Below, one piece after another: positions 9,806-19,036 of a stretch of DNA of 64,000 nucleotides (position 1 is the stretch's first letter; every line of letters starts with the position of its first letter). The position numbers and the translations under genes were made by a program. Location of the stretch: the NCBI RefSeq assembly GCF_001456025.1, contig NZ_LMTZ01000111.1, forward strand, positions 17,242 through 81,241, written 5' to 3'. The stretch is from Mastigocoleus testarum BC008 (GTDB lineage Bacteria > Cyanobacteriota > Cyanobacteriia > Cyanobacteriales > Nostocaceae). A model generated the notes under the pieces. The model was not told the origin of the DNA. It worked only from the letters and a program-made list of their open reading frames with translations, and did no database searches.

Positions 9806-10360
9806 TCAAGCTGCTGAGCGCAATTCCTCTAGTCTTGCTAAAACTTCAGTACTATGAATCGAGGGATTAACCTTTACAAAAGTTTCACGCAGTACGCCTT
9901 CTGGATCAATAATAAAAGTATGGCGCATGGAAACAAAACCAATCCAAGAACCATAATCTTTACTTACAGCCCCACTAGTATCAGCTAGCAAAGGAAATTT
10001 TAAACCTTCAGAATCACAAAATTCTGCATGGGAATCAATATCGTCGGCGCTAACGCCGATTACCTGAGCATTTTTTTCGATATACTTAGGTAAATCTTGC
10101 TGAAAACGTCGTGCTTCTATAGTACAACCAGGAGTAAAATCCTTGGGATAAAAGTAAAGTACTACCCACTTCCCACGATAGTCAGATAGGGAAACTTCAC
10201 CATCACCAGTGTTAGTAGAAAGAGTAAACTCGGGTGCAAGTTGATTAACATCAGGTAATTTACCACCCAATGCATTTGCTGTAGGAGCAAAATTGAGCCA
10301 TCCCAAAACAGCAAAACACAAAGCAAAAAGTATATTTAAAAAATTCCGACGGGAAACCAT
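9806..10360 (-). CDS. Exported peroxiredoxin (BCP/PrxQ-like)
   Basis: The 184-residue protein has a signal peptide with twin arginines (SRRNFL) and a hydrophobic core ending at about TANA-30, suggesting Tat export to the thylakoid lumen or periplasm. The thioredoxin-fold peroxidase part includes YPKDFTPGCT with the peroxidatic Cys79. Such enzymes reduce H2O2 and alkyl hydroperoxides using thiol donors. The resolving cysteine that classic PrxQ has five residues after the peroxidatic one is Arg84 here; the only other mature-region cysteine is Cys115, which may take that role or the enzyme may be 1-Cys. It is on the same strand as sipA, about 60 bases downstream of it, so co-transcription is possible. 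Confidence 0.9.
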   Translation of the reverse strand: MVSRRNFLNILFALCFAVLGWLNFAPTANALGGKLPDVNQLAPEFTLSTNTGDGEVSLSDYRGKWVVLYFYPKDFTPGCTIEARRFQQDLPKYIEKNAQVIGVSADDIDSHAEFCDSEGLKFPLLADTSGAVSKDYGSWIGFVSMRHTFIIDPEGVLRETFVKVNPSIHSTEVLARLEELRSAA

Positions 10361-10421
10361 AACACCAGCTAAATATCCACAACTTTAAATAAGTTTACAA
10401 TTATTAGTTGCAATTAGTTAC

Positions 10422-10655
10422 CTATTCAGTAGTTGCTGTATCAATGGCTTCAATGTATTGACTATCCATTAGAAATGCTCCTTTGGTGAAGCGTATACCC
10501 CAATATCCACCAGGACGGCGATCGAGTACTACACCTTCTTCTCCCACCTCCAAGATATCAGGGGGACGCAACATAGGCATAGGGTCTGCTGTTTTAATAT
10601 AAGGTGGGAGGGTTACAAGTCGGACTTTAGCCCCAATTACAAATTCTTTAGACAT
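10422..10655 (-). CDS. sipA: SipA-type regulatory protein (DUF3148)
   Basis: This 77-residue protein contains the diagnostic block RPPDILEVGEEGVVLDRRPG and the following YWGIRFTKGAFLMDSQYIE. SipA is a small SH3-like-fold protein that binds the sensor histidine kinase NblS and modulates its signalling in cyanobacterial high-light and nutrient stress responses; it has also been linked to PlmA-type regulators. Length and sequence match the family over the whole protein. It lies upstream of and on the same strand as the peroxiredoxin gene. A possible functional link to oxidative or light stress is inference from adjacency only. Confidence 0.9.
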   Translation of the reverse strand: MSKEFVIGAKVRLVTLPPYIKTADPMPMLRPPDILEVGEEGVVLDRRPGGYWGIRFTKGAFLMDSQYIEAIDTATTE

Positions 10656-10732
10656 GAATTTTTTGAGAATTTTGATTTAGACGATAGCCTATTTATCCTA
10701 GATTTTAACTGAGTAAGCATTGTCCTAGAAGC

Positions 10733-10763
10733 AAAAATCCCCTGTACTTCATTCAGTCAGGGG
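10733..10763 (-). terminator. Rho-independent-type terminator behind the chelatase gene
   Basis: On the minus strand, the sequence CCCCTGACT-loop-AGTACAGGGG is followed by ATTTTTG. This gives a GC stem with a T run, 29 bases past the chelatase stop codon at 10792, the expected place to end that transcript and insulate sipA. Confidence 0.7.
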
Positions 10764-10791
10764 AGTTTCAATCAAGTGTTTTTGAATTATC

Positions 10792-11811
10792 TTAAGGTGC
10801 TTGCCAAATTCTTTGGTGATATTTGTTCACATCTGCATAGGGATCGACCGAGGAATGGGAATGGGAATGAGAATGAGAATGGTTGTGTCCGTGATGATGA
10901 TGGAGTTCACCATCGCCATAAGATAATGCTGTCAATCTAAACTTACAAATCTCGCAGTTCATGTTTACTTGTCCAACTTGGGTTTCAATTTCTCGTTCCC
11001 GCAGTACAGATAAAAGTTGAGAGTTTAAGCCCATCTCCGGTAGACACGTTATGGATATTTCTGGATACTCTTGTTGTTGTTGTGCTGCAATACGGAAGAT
11101 TTTTTTTACTAGTGCACCAGTAAATAAGAAGTATGGTAAAACAATAATCCGTTTGGGTTGATAAAATCTTGCTCTCAGAAAACCCTCTTCTAGCCTGGGG
11201 TGAGTAATACCGATAAAGCAAGTTTCTACAGTTGTATAGCCGCTACCTTCCCAGATTACACGTGCAAGTTTACACACATCACCATTAGCGTCAGGATCGC
11301 TTGAACCTCTACCAACAAATAGCAAAACAGTGTCTTCACGAGCAATTTGTTGTGGGTTATGTTCGGGGAGATCGAGTACTGCTAAACGCTCTTTCCAGAG
11401 TTCAAGAATCCCTGAGGTAATACCAAAATGTCTCCCATAGTGAAGTTTTAGCTGAGGATATTTTGCTCGAGCTCTATCTAACTCGTTGGTCACATCAAAC
11501 TTATTATGGCGGGCAGCAAATAACAGTATAGGTAGTACGGAAATATCCGTGTAGCCTTGTTTAATGCACTCATCTATACCTTCTTGAATTGTCGGAGCAG
11601 TCAGTTCCAAAAAACAAGGTATAACTGGACGAGAAAGATCTAAACTTTGATACGTTGTAGCAAAATCTAATAAAGCTTGTTTCCCTTGCTCGTCTCTAGT
11701 TCCATGACCAACCATTAGTACTGGACGTTGGATTGGTAGGCAAGGGAAATTTAGAACTTGAATATTTGATTGCTCCAAGCCAGTTAAATTATGAATATGG
11801 ATATCGGACAT
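10792..11811 (-). CDS. cbiX: CbiX/SirB-type sirohydrochlorin chelatase
   Basis: The protein of about 339 residues has two CbiX-like halves: the first with PVLMVGHGTRDEQG and the catalytic-histidine region, the second with LLFVGRGSSDPDANGD. The family inserts cobalt (or ferrous iron) into sirohydrochlorin for cobalamin or siroheme synthesis. The C-terminus carries a histidine-rich tail (HHHHGHNHSHSHSHSHS), a common metal-storage feature of these chelatases. The ATG at 11811 is chosen because an AAGGAG site precedes it; an upstream ATG at 11862 would place that site inside the gene. A candidate cobalamin riboswitch lies just upstream and a terminator just downstream, so it is a self-contained unit probably repressed by B12. 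Confidence 0.9.
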   Translation of the reverse strand: MSDIHIHNLTGLEQSNIQVLNFPCLPIQRPVLMVGHGTRDEQGKQALLDFATTYQSLDLSRPVIPCFLELTAPTIQEGIDECIKQGYTDISVLPILLFAARHNKFDVTNELDRARAKYPQLKLHYGRHFGITSGILELWKERLAVLDLPEHNPQQIAREDTVLLFVGRGSSDPDANGDVCKLARVIWEGSGYTTVETCFIGITHPRLEEGFLRARFYQPKRIIVLPYFLFTGALVKKIFRIAAQQQQEYPEISITCLPEMGLNSQLLSVLREREIETQVGQVNMNCEICKFRLTALSYGDGELHHHHGHNHSHSHSHSHSSVDPYADVNKYHQRIWQAP

Positions 11812-11868
11812 TATATTATTGATAGCTCCTTTCCAATGAAACGCAGGAAATAGATAGAGCAATTAACA

Positions 11869-11990
11869 GACAGGCATTCTGGCTTACAAAGGTGAAGCAT
11901 TATTTATCTGTTAGCCTCCAGGTAATCTTTGCAATTAGATTTGAATCAAGCTAACAATGGAACTCTAATTTTATAACTTTGATTGCGATT
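11869..11990 (-). promoter_or_regulatory. Candidate cobalamin riboswitch
   Basis: On the minus strand, 58 bases upstream of the chelatase start, AAGCCAGAATGCCTGTC (about 11869-11885) fits the B12 box consensus. Upstream of it a perfect seven-base stem, TGTTAGC with GCTAACA, encloses a loop, and GCTTCACCTTTGTAAG resembles the CCACTGT segment. The 5' part matches the consensus only loosely, so the outer limit is approximate. The position before a cobalt chelatase gene strongly supports the call. Confidence 0.55.
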
Positions 11991-12319
11991 CTCGTTGCAA
12001 TGAGACAAATGTTTCCTGTCACTTTTTTGAACTAATTTTCTTGAACCCGTTGGTTACCCGGTAGGCCGAGCATGTATATTTTATGTTGTGCCTTCAATGC
12101 AATAAAAATCGCTATAATCCGCATAAAATTGCGGTATAGCACAGATTTACAGCCAGATTTTACCTTATCTGTTAATACCTATGCGTATCTATGCGTACAC
12201 TGTTATCTTATCGGAATCTGACTCATTTCCCCAAAAATATAGCGAAATTTAAGTTTATCTTTTAATTTGCAGTTTATGATTTCTGAGGCTAATAATTTTA
12301 TGAACTTTATGTACAAACT

Positions 12320-12688
12320 TCAGAATCTATGCATGTTGTTACCCTCAGGGTTAAATCCTTGAGTAAATTTTGTGGTGCTATCGTAACATGCTCTATCTAA
12401 AGCAGCCCCATATAGCTTTGTGTACCTTAGTTTTGCACCCCGTAAATTAGCATCTTTTAGATCGGCTCCACTCAAATTCGCACGGGTCAAGTTAGCTTTT
12501 GCTAAGTTAGCACCACTCAAATTTGCTCCCCACATTCTTGCTTTAGCTAAATTTGCTCCCATCAAATTTGCTGCACATAGGTTAATTCCTACCAAATCCA
12601 GCCCGATCAATTTGGCTCTGCTCAGATTTACTGTTGAAAAATCTCTCTCTCCTGCTGCATAACGTCGTTTCAACTCTTCGATATCCAT
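12320..12688 (-). CDS. Small pentapeptide-repeat protein
   Basis: A 122-residue protein made almost entirely of A(N/D)LxX pentapeptides between about residues 20 and 100 (for example ANLSGANLAKANLTRANLSG), enough for roughly four to five turns of a right-handed beta-helix. Such proteins are widespread in cyanobacteria; most have no known function, some are lumenal, and a few mimic DNA or bind gyrase. There is no signal peptide, so it is presumably cytoplasmic. It is a single gene with about 860 bases of empty sequence upstream. Confidence 0.85.
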   Translation of the reverse strand: MDIEELKRRYAAGERDFSTVNLSRAKLIGLDLVGINLCAANLMGANLAKARMWGANLSGANLAKANLTRANLSGADLKDANLRGAKLRYTKLYGAALDRACYDSTTKFTQGFNPEGNNMHRF

Positions 12689-13550
12689 ACCCGACTATTT
12701 CTCTAATTATTTACTTAGCAACTATCAAAATATTCTATTGTGATTATTTTCACTTCTTCTTGTAAGCATCAAGATTAAGAAATATTTTATGCGTCTCAAG
12801 ATTGGGTCTAAATCACAAACTTATGCATAACAATTTTATGACCTATGGTGTTTAATTATTTGTTGCAATATTTAGCTTTGATATTCAGTTATAAAATTTA
12901 CCATCTATAGGACTATAGTAATCATATTTGATTTGTGAATAGATAAATCCTGTAGTAGAGACGTTGCATGCAACGTCTCTACAATTTTTGTCAATGTTTT
13001 TTGTAAATTGTAGAAAACCATAACATTAAATTATAAATAAAGTGCTTTATAAAAAAAAAACTTGCTCTATTTCTATTTACGTTAAAGTAACAATAAAGTT
13101 ATCTACTATGTTTTTGAATCTCGAGTAAATTATATTTTTTTTAAACTCGTTGATTTACAATAAATTATGACGTGTTTTTATAGATTGATAGAATCTAATA
13201 AATAAGTAATTTGATCGTATGCATATTTTATACACAACGATTGGTTGATTTTTGTTCTCAGATAAATATGACCTTAGGTAGATATAAATGTATTATGCTT
13301 TACTATATATTTTTAATTTAAAGCTAATAGTAATATAAATTTACCAATTATCCATTGATGTTTTATGTTTTTAAAATAAATGTAGTTTCTTCAATAGATA
13401 AGTATTTATTTTAATAAATTTTATTTTTTCATGAAATTTTATCTGCTACTCGTATTCCCGATATTAAATGTGTAACGTTAATAATAAATTTTAGATTCAG
13501 ATATCAAGTAATACAGCTCGGTTTTTAAGTACTATTATTTAAAGCATCAT
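12689..13550. other. Long AT-rich intergenic region
   Basis: About 860 bases with no supported gene. The only clear structure is a 28-base perfect palindrome at 12955-12982, annotated separately. The rest is very AT-rich and presumably includes the divergent promoters of the pentapeptide and glycosyltransferase genes. Confidence 0.5.
12955..12982. repeat. Dispersed 28-bp palindrome, intergenic copy
   Basis: A perfect palindrome with half-site GTAGAGACGTTGCA. The same 28 bases occur at 33134-33161 and a variant at 34127-34154, both inside the smc gene. Related palindromes with the same GTAGAGACGT outer arms are at 48391-48443. This is a REP-like family typical of filamentous cyanobacteria. 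Confidence 0.85.
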
Positions 13551-14615
13551 ATGGATGTTAGTGTAATTATTTGTGCATATAATCGCCTCTGGTCTCTTCC
13601 GAAGGCAATAGAGTCTTGTCGCCAGAGTAAATGTAAAGTCGAAATCATTGTTATTGATGATGCTAGTACAGATGGGACATGGGAATGGTTGCAACAGCAA
13701 CCCGATCTCGTAACCTTAAGACAAATTAGTAACTGGGGAAAACCTTGGGCTGTAAATAGAGCGTTTCACATCGCAAAAGGGAAATATATTCGTTTTTTAG
13801 ACTCTGATGATTGGCTATATCCAGATGCGAATGATAAACAATTCGAAATAGCTGAAAAAACCCAAGCTGATTTAGTGGTTGGCGGTTACGAAATTTATAA
13901 TGAACGTGAAGAATTAATTAGAAGTCAAAACTGGATTGACTGCGATGATTTTATTGCTCAGCAATTAGGTGAAGGAGATAGCTCTCATTACTCTGCGTTT
14001 ATTTTCAAAAGAGAGTTAATTGAAAATATTCCCCACCGAACTTCATTTGCATCTGCTGGGTTTGCATCGAGAGATGATCGTTGCTTGATGTTAGAAGTTG
14101 CTCTAGCAAAACCCAAGATAGCTATAGTCTACGAACCAACGCTTTGTCGTCGCCATCATAGTAAAAAACGGTTACTATTTGCTACAAGTTTAAAAGGTTT
14201 AGGGACTGATTTACAGCATCTATTAATTTATAAAAATATTATCAATCAACTGTTGATTAGGGGAGAATTAACACCTCGAAGAATTGATGCAGCTTGTGAA
14301 ATTCTTTGGATTATCGCCCATTCAATTGCCCGTACTCATTTAGATGAGGCTTGTGAAATAGCAAACTGGGTTTATCAGTTAAAACCAGATTTTCAACCAA
14401 TTGAAGAAGGTTTACTTGGAAAATTGTATTCTCATTTGGGCTTTCGTAATACTGAAATAATTTTGCGTATTAGGCGAACTATAGTTTCACTACTTCGTCC
14501 CCAGAAAACACAAAAATACTTAGATTTCCCTTGTCCAAAGACCCCAAAAATCAGTTTCCCATCTGATGGATTTAATGTCGGGATAAATAATTACGATAGT
14601 TGCGAGAAAATTTGA
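13551..14615 (+). CDS. Family 2 glycosyltransferase
   Basis: The 354-residue protein begins directly with the GT-A fold signature DVSVIICAYNR, followed by VIDDASTDGTW and the metal-binding DxD-type segment RFLDSDDW at about residue 82. These bind a nucleotide sugar and a divalent metal. The enzyme should transfer a sugar to a cell-surface glycan or lipid carrier; donor and acceptor are not predictable. There are no membrane helices, so it is a cytoplasmic or peripheral enzyme. It is not part of a polysaccharide cluster here, having no glycan genes next to it. Confidence 0.85.
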   Translation: MDVSVIICAYNRLWSLPKAIESCRQSKCKVEIIVIDDASTDGTWEWLQQQPDLVTLRQISNWGKPWAVNRAFHIAKGKYIRFLDSDDWLYPDANDKQFEIAEKTQADLVVGGYEIYNEREELIRSQNWIDCDDFIAQQLGEGDSSHYSAFIFKRELIENIPHRTSFASAGFASRDDRCLMLEVALAKPKIAIVYEPTLCRRHHSKKRLLFATSLKGLGTDLQHLLIYKNIINQLLIRGELTPRRIDAACEILWIIAHSIARTHLDEACEIANWVYQLKPDFQPIEEGLLGKLYSHLGFRNTEIILRIRRTIVSLLRPQKTQKYLDFPCPKTPKISFPSDGFNVGINNYDSCEKI

Positions 14616-14913
14616 TCTACCGAATAATTCCGCTTTTAAGAATAATTTTGCTCATGAAATTCCCTATGCATCTAATGCTGGGGTTTTTGCTTTTAGTAAC
14701 ACTAATATTTTCATTTATTCAATAACAGGCAAAAATGCATTATCTATCATGCAATTACTATGCTTTGGATTAGGTTGACACTTTTTTGTCATATTTGATT
14801 GTCACACTAAGAATAACCAATGGAACGGTTCGCTGAGCAGTCGTTTTTCAACGGTCATTACTGATTATAAAAGTTTACTTGTAACTATTTAATTATAAGG
14901 AGTTATTAATTTT

Positions 14914-15471
14914 ATGCTTGAAACTATTCATCGCAATTCTAGTCCAAGTTCTAGTCTGAGTCCCAGTCGAAGTTCTGGTCGAAGTTCTGGTCGAAGTTCT
15001 AACTTATCTAACTTCGTTACTACACTTTTAGCAACTACATTACTTTCTGTTTCTTTTCTTAGTGTTAATCCACTGCAAACCAATAACTCATTAACAGAAT
15101 CTTTTACCAGTCAGAGTTTCGATAGTGACGTGAGTCAGATTATAACTCAAACTAATAGTGGAAATCCAAATAGTCTTGGTAATTTGAGCAGAATACTGAC
15201 AATCGGGTTAGTGGGTGCTGGAAGCGCTGGTTTGATCTGGCGAATTAATAAAGGGAATAAGTCTTTAAACGCCAATATTAATTCATCAAACTATGGTTCT
15301 TGGATTGATCGAGCTAGTCCACCATTGCGCAAAAGACTTCTGAAGCTTTTATACAATGATCGCCGAACCGCTAATAGATTAATTGCAGGTGCAAATATCA
15401 CCAATCCTGGACGTTCGGTTAACTGGTTAACTGAAAAGGTGATATACGAACTTGAACGCGATCGCCGTTAA
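14914..15471 (+). CDS. Hypothetical membrane-associated protein with conserved C-terminal domain
   Basis: The 185-residue protein begins with a Ser/Arg-rich low-complexity stretch containing repeated SSGRSSGRSS, then a hydrophobic segment (about residues 35-52) and a second short one (about 97-110). The C-terminal 60 residues are well structured, ASPPLRKRLLKLLYNDRRTA through to VIYELERDRR, and look like a conserved helical domain. I do not recognise the family. An AAGGAG site precedes the ATG. The N-terminal repeat may come from slippage at the DNA level. Confidence 0.6.
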   Translation: MLETIHRNSSPSSSLSPSRSSGRSSGRSSNLSNFVTTLLATTLLSVSFLSVNPLQTNNSLTESFTSQSFDSDVSQIITQTNSGNPNSLGNLSRILTIGLVGAGSAGLIWRINKGNKSLNANINSSNYGSWIDRASPPLRKRLLKLLYNDRRTANRLIAGANITNPGRSVNWLTEKVIYELERDRR

Positions 15472-15480
15472 GGAATTATT

Positions 15481-15540
15481 TACAGTTAACAGTCAACAGT
15501 TACCAGTTAACAGTTAACAGTTATCGGTTACCAGTTAAAA
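15481..15540. repeat. Short tandem repeat (AGTTAAC/AGTTACC type)
   Basis: Heptamer-like units such as CAGTTAACAGT and CAGTTACCAGT repeat about eight times immediately after the stop codon of the preceding gene. This is a typical cyanobacterial STRR with no coding role. Confidence 0.75.
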
Positions 15541-15731
15541 ACAGTTTATGGCTAATGCCACGCCCTTACGGTTTACATTTACCAGTTACAAATTATCTGT
15601 ATAGTAGAACGATGTAATTTATCTTCCACTTTAAGATACTAATAGATACTATTAAGTTTATCCATAAGCTAGAAGTAAAACTGAGACAATCTCGCTATCG
15701 TGGTTATATATATTGATACGAACAAAAACCC

Positions 15732-16442
15732 GTGGTACCGATTCGAGATAATAATCCAACTAGTATTACACCCTATGTAACTTTTGGGTTAATTACTTTT
15801 AATGTCTTAGTTTTTCTCTATGAAAGTAGTTTACCTGCACCAGCTTTAAATGGATTTTTCCATTTGTTTGCTATAGTACCGCGAGAGTTGAGCTTAAGTT
15901 TTGCCGGGGTGCAGGTGAATCAACCCATACCAGAATGGGCAACTCTATTTACTTCTCAGTTTTTACATGGTGGTTTATTACACCTAGGTGGAAACATGTT
16001 GTTTCTGTGGATTTTTGGTAATAATATTGAAGATAAATTGGGTCATATAAAATATTTAATTTTTTATTTGACTTGTGGAGTGTTAGCTGGTCTAGCCCAA
16101 TGGTATTTCTCCCAGACTTCTCTAATTCCTTCTTTGGGCGCTAGCGGTGCGATCGCCGGAGTTATGGGTGCGTATATTCTTCGTTTTCCCAAAGCAGAAG
16201 TTTTAACTTTGGTTCCTTTAGGTATATTTTTCCCGACATTTCGGGTACCTGCTTTTTTCTTTTTGGGATTTTGGTTTTTAGAACAGGCTTTTTATGGGTT
16301 TGCGAGCTTAGAAGCTCCAACAAATATTGGTATGGAGGGTGGTGGTATTGCTTACTGGGCTCATGCGGGTGGTTTTGTCTTTGGAGCAATTGTAGGTCCA
16401 ATTTTGGGTTTATTCAGTGACAAAGCTGAAGAGCAATATTAG
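15732..16442 (+). CDS. Rhomboid-family intramembrane serine protease (first of a pair)
   Basis: The 236-residue membrane protein has six or so hydrophobic segments. The catalytic serine lies in SLGASGAIAGVMGAY (GxSG motif) and the partner histidine in YWAHAGGFVFG, as in GlpG-type rhomboids; the HGGLLHLGGNMLFLWIFGNN segment is the family's helix-2 signature. It should cleave single-pass membrane proteins within the bilayer; substrate unknown. The start is taken as GTG at 15732, because the N-terminus VPIRDNNPT matches the paralogue that follows at 16679 and no ATG is near. Both paralogues appear catalytically intact, separated by 236 bases that include an STRR. Confidence 0.9.
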   Translation: MVPIRDNNPTSITPYVTFGLITFNVLVFLYESSLPAPALNGFFHLFAIVPRELSLSFAGVQVNQPIPEWATLFTSQFLHGGLLHLGGNMLFLWIFGNNIEDKLGHIKYLIFYLTCGVLAGLAQWYFSQTSLIPSLGASGAIAGVMGAYILRFPKAEVLTLVPLGIFFPTFRVPAFFFLGFWFLEQAFYGFASLEAPTNIGMEGGGIAYWAHAGGFVFGAIVGPILGLFSDKAEEQY

Positions 16443-16500
16443 TAATGGGTAATTGGTAATGGGTAATGGGTAATTGGTAATGGGTAATGAGTAATAAGTA
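16443..16500. repeat. Short tandem repeat (GGTAATG/GGTAATT heptamers)
   Basis: About eight tandem units of GGTAATG, GGTAATT and variants directly after the stop codon of the first rhomboid gene. The same heptamer family recurs in this window at about 35475-35541 and 46851-46937. Confidence 0.8.
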
Positions 16501-16678
16501 AGAAGTCAGAAGTTATTCCTCATTATGTTATTCTAAATACCTAATCCCCAAATTCCCTACACTCCCCACACTTTCCCCAATCCCCAAAATAAACAACTCA
16601 GGTGAAAGATTTATCCTTCGCATTCGCTAGTTCCACAAGCTATATTGCAGTTAATTAGTAATTAGGAAAAACCCACCT

Positions 16679-17419
16679 GTGTTTCCTCTATCAGACGAAA
16701 ATCCAACCAGAATTACCCCATATGTTACTTATGGGTTTATTGCCATCAATATTGTCGTATTTCTCCACGAATTTACATTACCCGATGCTCAGCTTTGCCA
16801 ATTTTTTCAAGCCTACGCACTAGTACCGCGACAATTAAGCGAAAGCTTTGGTGTTTTAGTTCCATTTACCCGATCTGCTTTTCAATGTCCTGTGATACTT
16901 GCGGCTAACCAAGGACTACCGGAATGGGCTACTCTGTTTACTTCTCAATTTTTGCATGGCGGTTGGTGGCATCTAATTTCAAATATGGTGTATCTTTGGG
17001 TCTTTGGTAACAATATTGAAGACCGTTTGGGTCATTTCAAATACATCATTTTTTACTTAGCCTGTGGAGCTTTGGCAGCTTTGTGTCAATATATTATTTC
17101 TCCAGGTTCGATGATTCCTTCTTTGGGAGCAAGCGGTGCGATCGCAGGTGTATTAGGTGCTTATGTAATTCGCTTTCCCCGAGCAGTTGTTAATACTTTT
17201 GTATTTCTGGGTATTTTTATCACTACAATCAGGGTACCTGCATATGTACTTATAGGGTTCTTCGTTATCCAAAACGTAATATCTGGTATTGCTAGTCTAC
17301 AAGCAGTTGCAGGTATGGGCGTAGAAACGGGTGGGGTTGCTTACTGGGCTCACATCGGTGGTTTTGTATTTGGATTGATTTTGGCACCTTTGCTTGGTTT
17401 ATTTAACCGTGACTATTAG
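16679..17419 (+). CDS. Rhomboid-family intramembrane serine protease (second of a pair)
   Basis: The 246-residue paralogue of the preceding gene has the same layout: catalytic serine in SLGASGAIAGVLGAY, histidine in YWAHIGGFVFG, and the HGGWWHLISNMVYLWVFGNN segment. It differs by a longer loop after the first helix (PFTRSAFQCPVILAANQGLP, about residues 60-80) that introduces an extra cysteine on the outer side. The start is a GTG at 16679, which aligns with the start of the first copy (FPLSDENPTRITPYVT versus VPIRDNNPTSITPYVT). It likely arose by tandem duplication followed by divergence, and the different loop suggests a different substrate. Confidence 0.9.
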   Translation: MFPLSDENPTRITPYVTYGFIAINIVVFLHEFTLPDAQLCQFFQAYALVPRQLSESFGVLVPFTRSAFQCPVILAANQGLPEWATLFTSQFLHGGWWHLISNMVYLWVFGNNIEDRLGHFKYIIFYLACGALAALCQYIISPGSMIPSLGASGAIAGVLGAYVIRFPRAVVNTFVFLGIFITTIRVPAYVLIGFFVIQNVISGIASLQAVAGMGVETGGVAYWAHIGGFVFGLILAPLLGLFNRDY

Positions 17420-17593
17420 AAATTTTTAATTGGTTAAACCTATTAACTGAACATAAATTACTATCCCTTAAGATGAAATAAGTCCGTTATACAAACTAAA
17501 TAAACACCGGAGGTGGATTAACATTTACTGTTCCAGAGGAGATAATTATTTCTCTGTGAGTACTAAGCTAATCCGTCTCTATTTACTTTTATA

Positions 17594-17666
17594 TGGAGAT
17601 AAGCGGACTCGAACCGCTGACATCCTGCTTGCAAAGCAGGCGCTCTACCAACTGAGCTATACCCCC
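17594..17666 (-). tRNA. tRNA-Ala (anticodon UGC)
   Basis: The 73-base cloverleaf reads on the minus strand from GGGGGTATAGCTCAG. The anticodon stem CCTGC/GCAGG holds loop TTTGCAA with anticodon TGC, and the T-loop TTCGAGT is canonical. The 3' CCA is not encoded. The acceptor stem pairs fully if two G-T pairs are allowed. Alanine identity is supported by the anticodon and the GTTGGTAGAGC D-arm. Confidence 0.97.
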
Positions 17667-17964
17667 AAGATATAATTCAAAAGTAAAAAGTCAAAAGTCA
17701 AAAGACGGTTAAAAAATATTTACTTTATACTTAAGTATTTTAGCTTCAGTATTTTAACTTTACTAAAATTATTGTAAATGATAAATGTGGCGATTTCGAC
17801 CTACAGGTTGAAATTTTACAGCAGTTTACAGCAAATATTTTAAACTTATTTAAGTTTTCCGCCAATAATAAAGTTTGGGAAAATGTAGAATTTTAAAGCA
17901 CACAAAATAATCTTCCCTACATATAATCAACTTGAAATTCAACTGTTTAAAAAGTTAAGAAATT

Positions 17965-18831
17965 ATGACTTTAGTAGTTGCTGCACTGTATAAATTTGTC
18001 AAATTACCAGACCTTACTGAAAAACAGGAATCTTTGCAATCTTACTGTCAAGATCGGGGAGTGAAGGGGACGATTTTACTCGCAGAAGAAGGTATTAATG
18101 GTACGATTGCTGGCGATCGCGAGAGTATTGATTCAGTACTATCGTTTTTGCGTTCCGATCCACGCTTACAGGATCTAGAACATAAAGAGTCCTATACTGA
18201 AAGTTTACCTTTTAAGCGTATGAAAGTACGTTTGAAAAAAGAAATTGTCACTATCGGTTTATCAGATGTTGACCCAAGCGAACAAGTTGGAACTTACGTT
18301 AATCCCCAAAATTGGAATGATATAATCTCCGATCCTGAAGTCACATTAATCGATACCCGCAATGATTATGAGGTTGGAATTGGGACTTTTCAAGGCGCGC
18401 AAAATCCCCACACTGAATCGTTCCGAGAGTTTCCTGAATATGTGCTCGAAAATCTCGATCCAAGCAAACAGAAGAAAGTAGCCCTATTTTGTACCGGTGG
18501 AATTCGCTGCGAAAAAGCTACATCTTTTATGCTTTCCCATGGATTCGAGGAAGTGTATCACCTCAAGGGTGGAATTCTCAAATACTTAGAAGAAGTACCA
18601 GCAAAAGAAAGTTTATGGTCGGGCGAGTGTTTTGTTTTCGATCAAAGAGTCACAGTCCGTCACGGTTTAGAAGCTGGTAATTATGAGATGTGTGCTGGTT
18701 GCGGTTATCCAATTTCGGAAACAGAGAAATCTTCACCAAAGTACGAGGAAGGAATTTCCTGTCCCCAATGTTTTGATGATTTGACTGAAGAAAAAAGAAT
18801 GCGTTTGCAAGAGAAAAAGCGTCAACGTTGA
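17965..18831 (+). CDS. trhO: tRNA uridine(34) hydroxylase TrhO (YceA-type, rhodanese domain)
   Basis: The 288-residue protein has an N-terminal ferredoxin-like domain (about residues 1-95, GVKGTILLAEEGINGTIAG) and a rhodanese domain (about 125-220) with active-site CTGGIRC near residues 176-182, then a C-terminal CxxC...CPQC zinc-ribbon-like region (MCAGCGYP and SCPQCFDD). TrhO hydroxylates uridine 34 in certain tRNAs, using molecular oxygen in E. coli and B. subtilis, as the first step toward 5-methoxy- or 5-carboxymethoxyuridine. Length and motifs match the family exactly. It is a lone gene downstream of tRNA-Ala on the opposite strand. Confidence 0.93.
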   Translation: MTLVVAALYKFVKLPDLTEKQESLQSYCQDRGVKGTILLAEEGINGTIAGDRESIDSVLSFLRSDPRLQDLEHKESYTESLPFKRMKVRLKKEIVTIGLSDVDPSEQVGTYVNPQNWNDIISDPEVTLIDTRNDYEVGIGTFQGAQNPHTESFREFPEYVLENLDPSKQKKVALFCTGGIRCEKATSFMLSHGFEEVYHLKGGILKYLEEVPAKESLWSGECFVFDQRVTVRHGLEAGNYEMCAGCGYPISETEKSSPKYEEGISCPQCFDDLTEEKRMRLQEKKRQR

Positions 18832-19036
18832 TTAATTTAATCAATAGGAAAATTAGGGTCAATGCAAAATAAAGGTAATAAAATCAACAAATAAGAAACT
18901 CAGGACTTATGCTACTGTCACAAGTAATGATGCGGTGTAGCCACATTGAGCGCCCAAAAAACTAACTTTTTGAAAACACGCCCTAGTCGTGAGATTTTGC
19001 TTTATAGGTATATAAAAACCGTTCCCTATAAGTACT

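Noticed and set aside
9640..9870. Plus-strand frame of 76 codons
   Set aside because: It overlaps the 3' end of the peroxiredoxin gene on the other strand and has no protein-like pattern.
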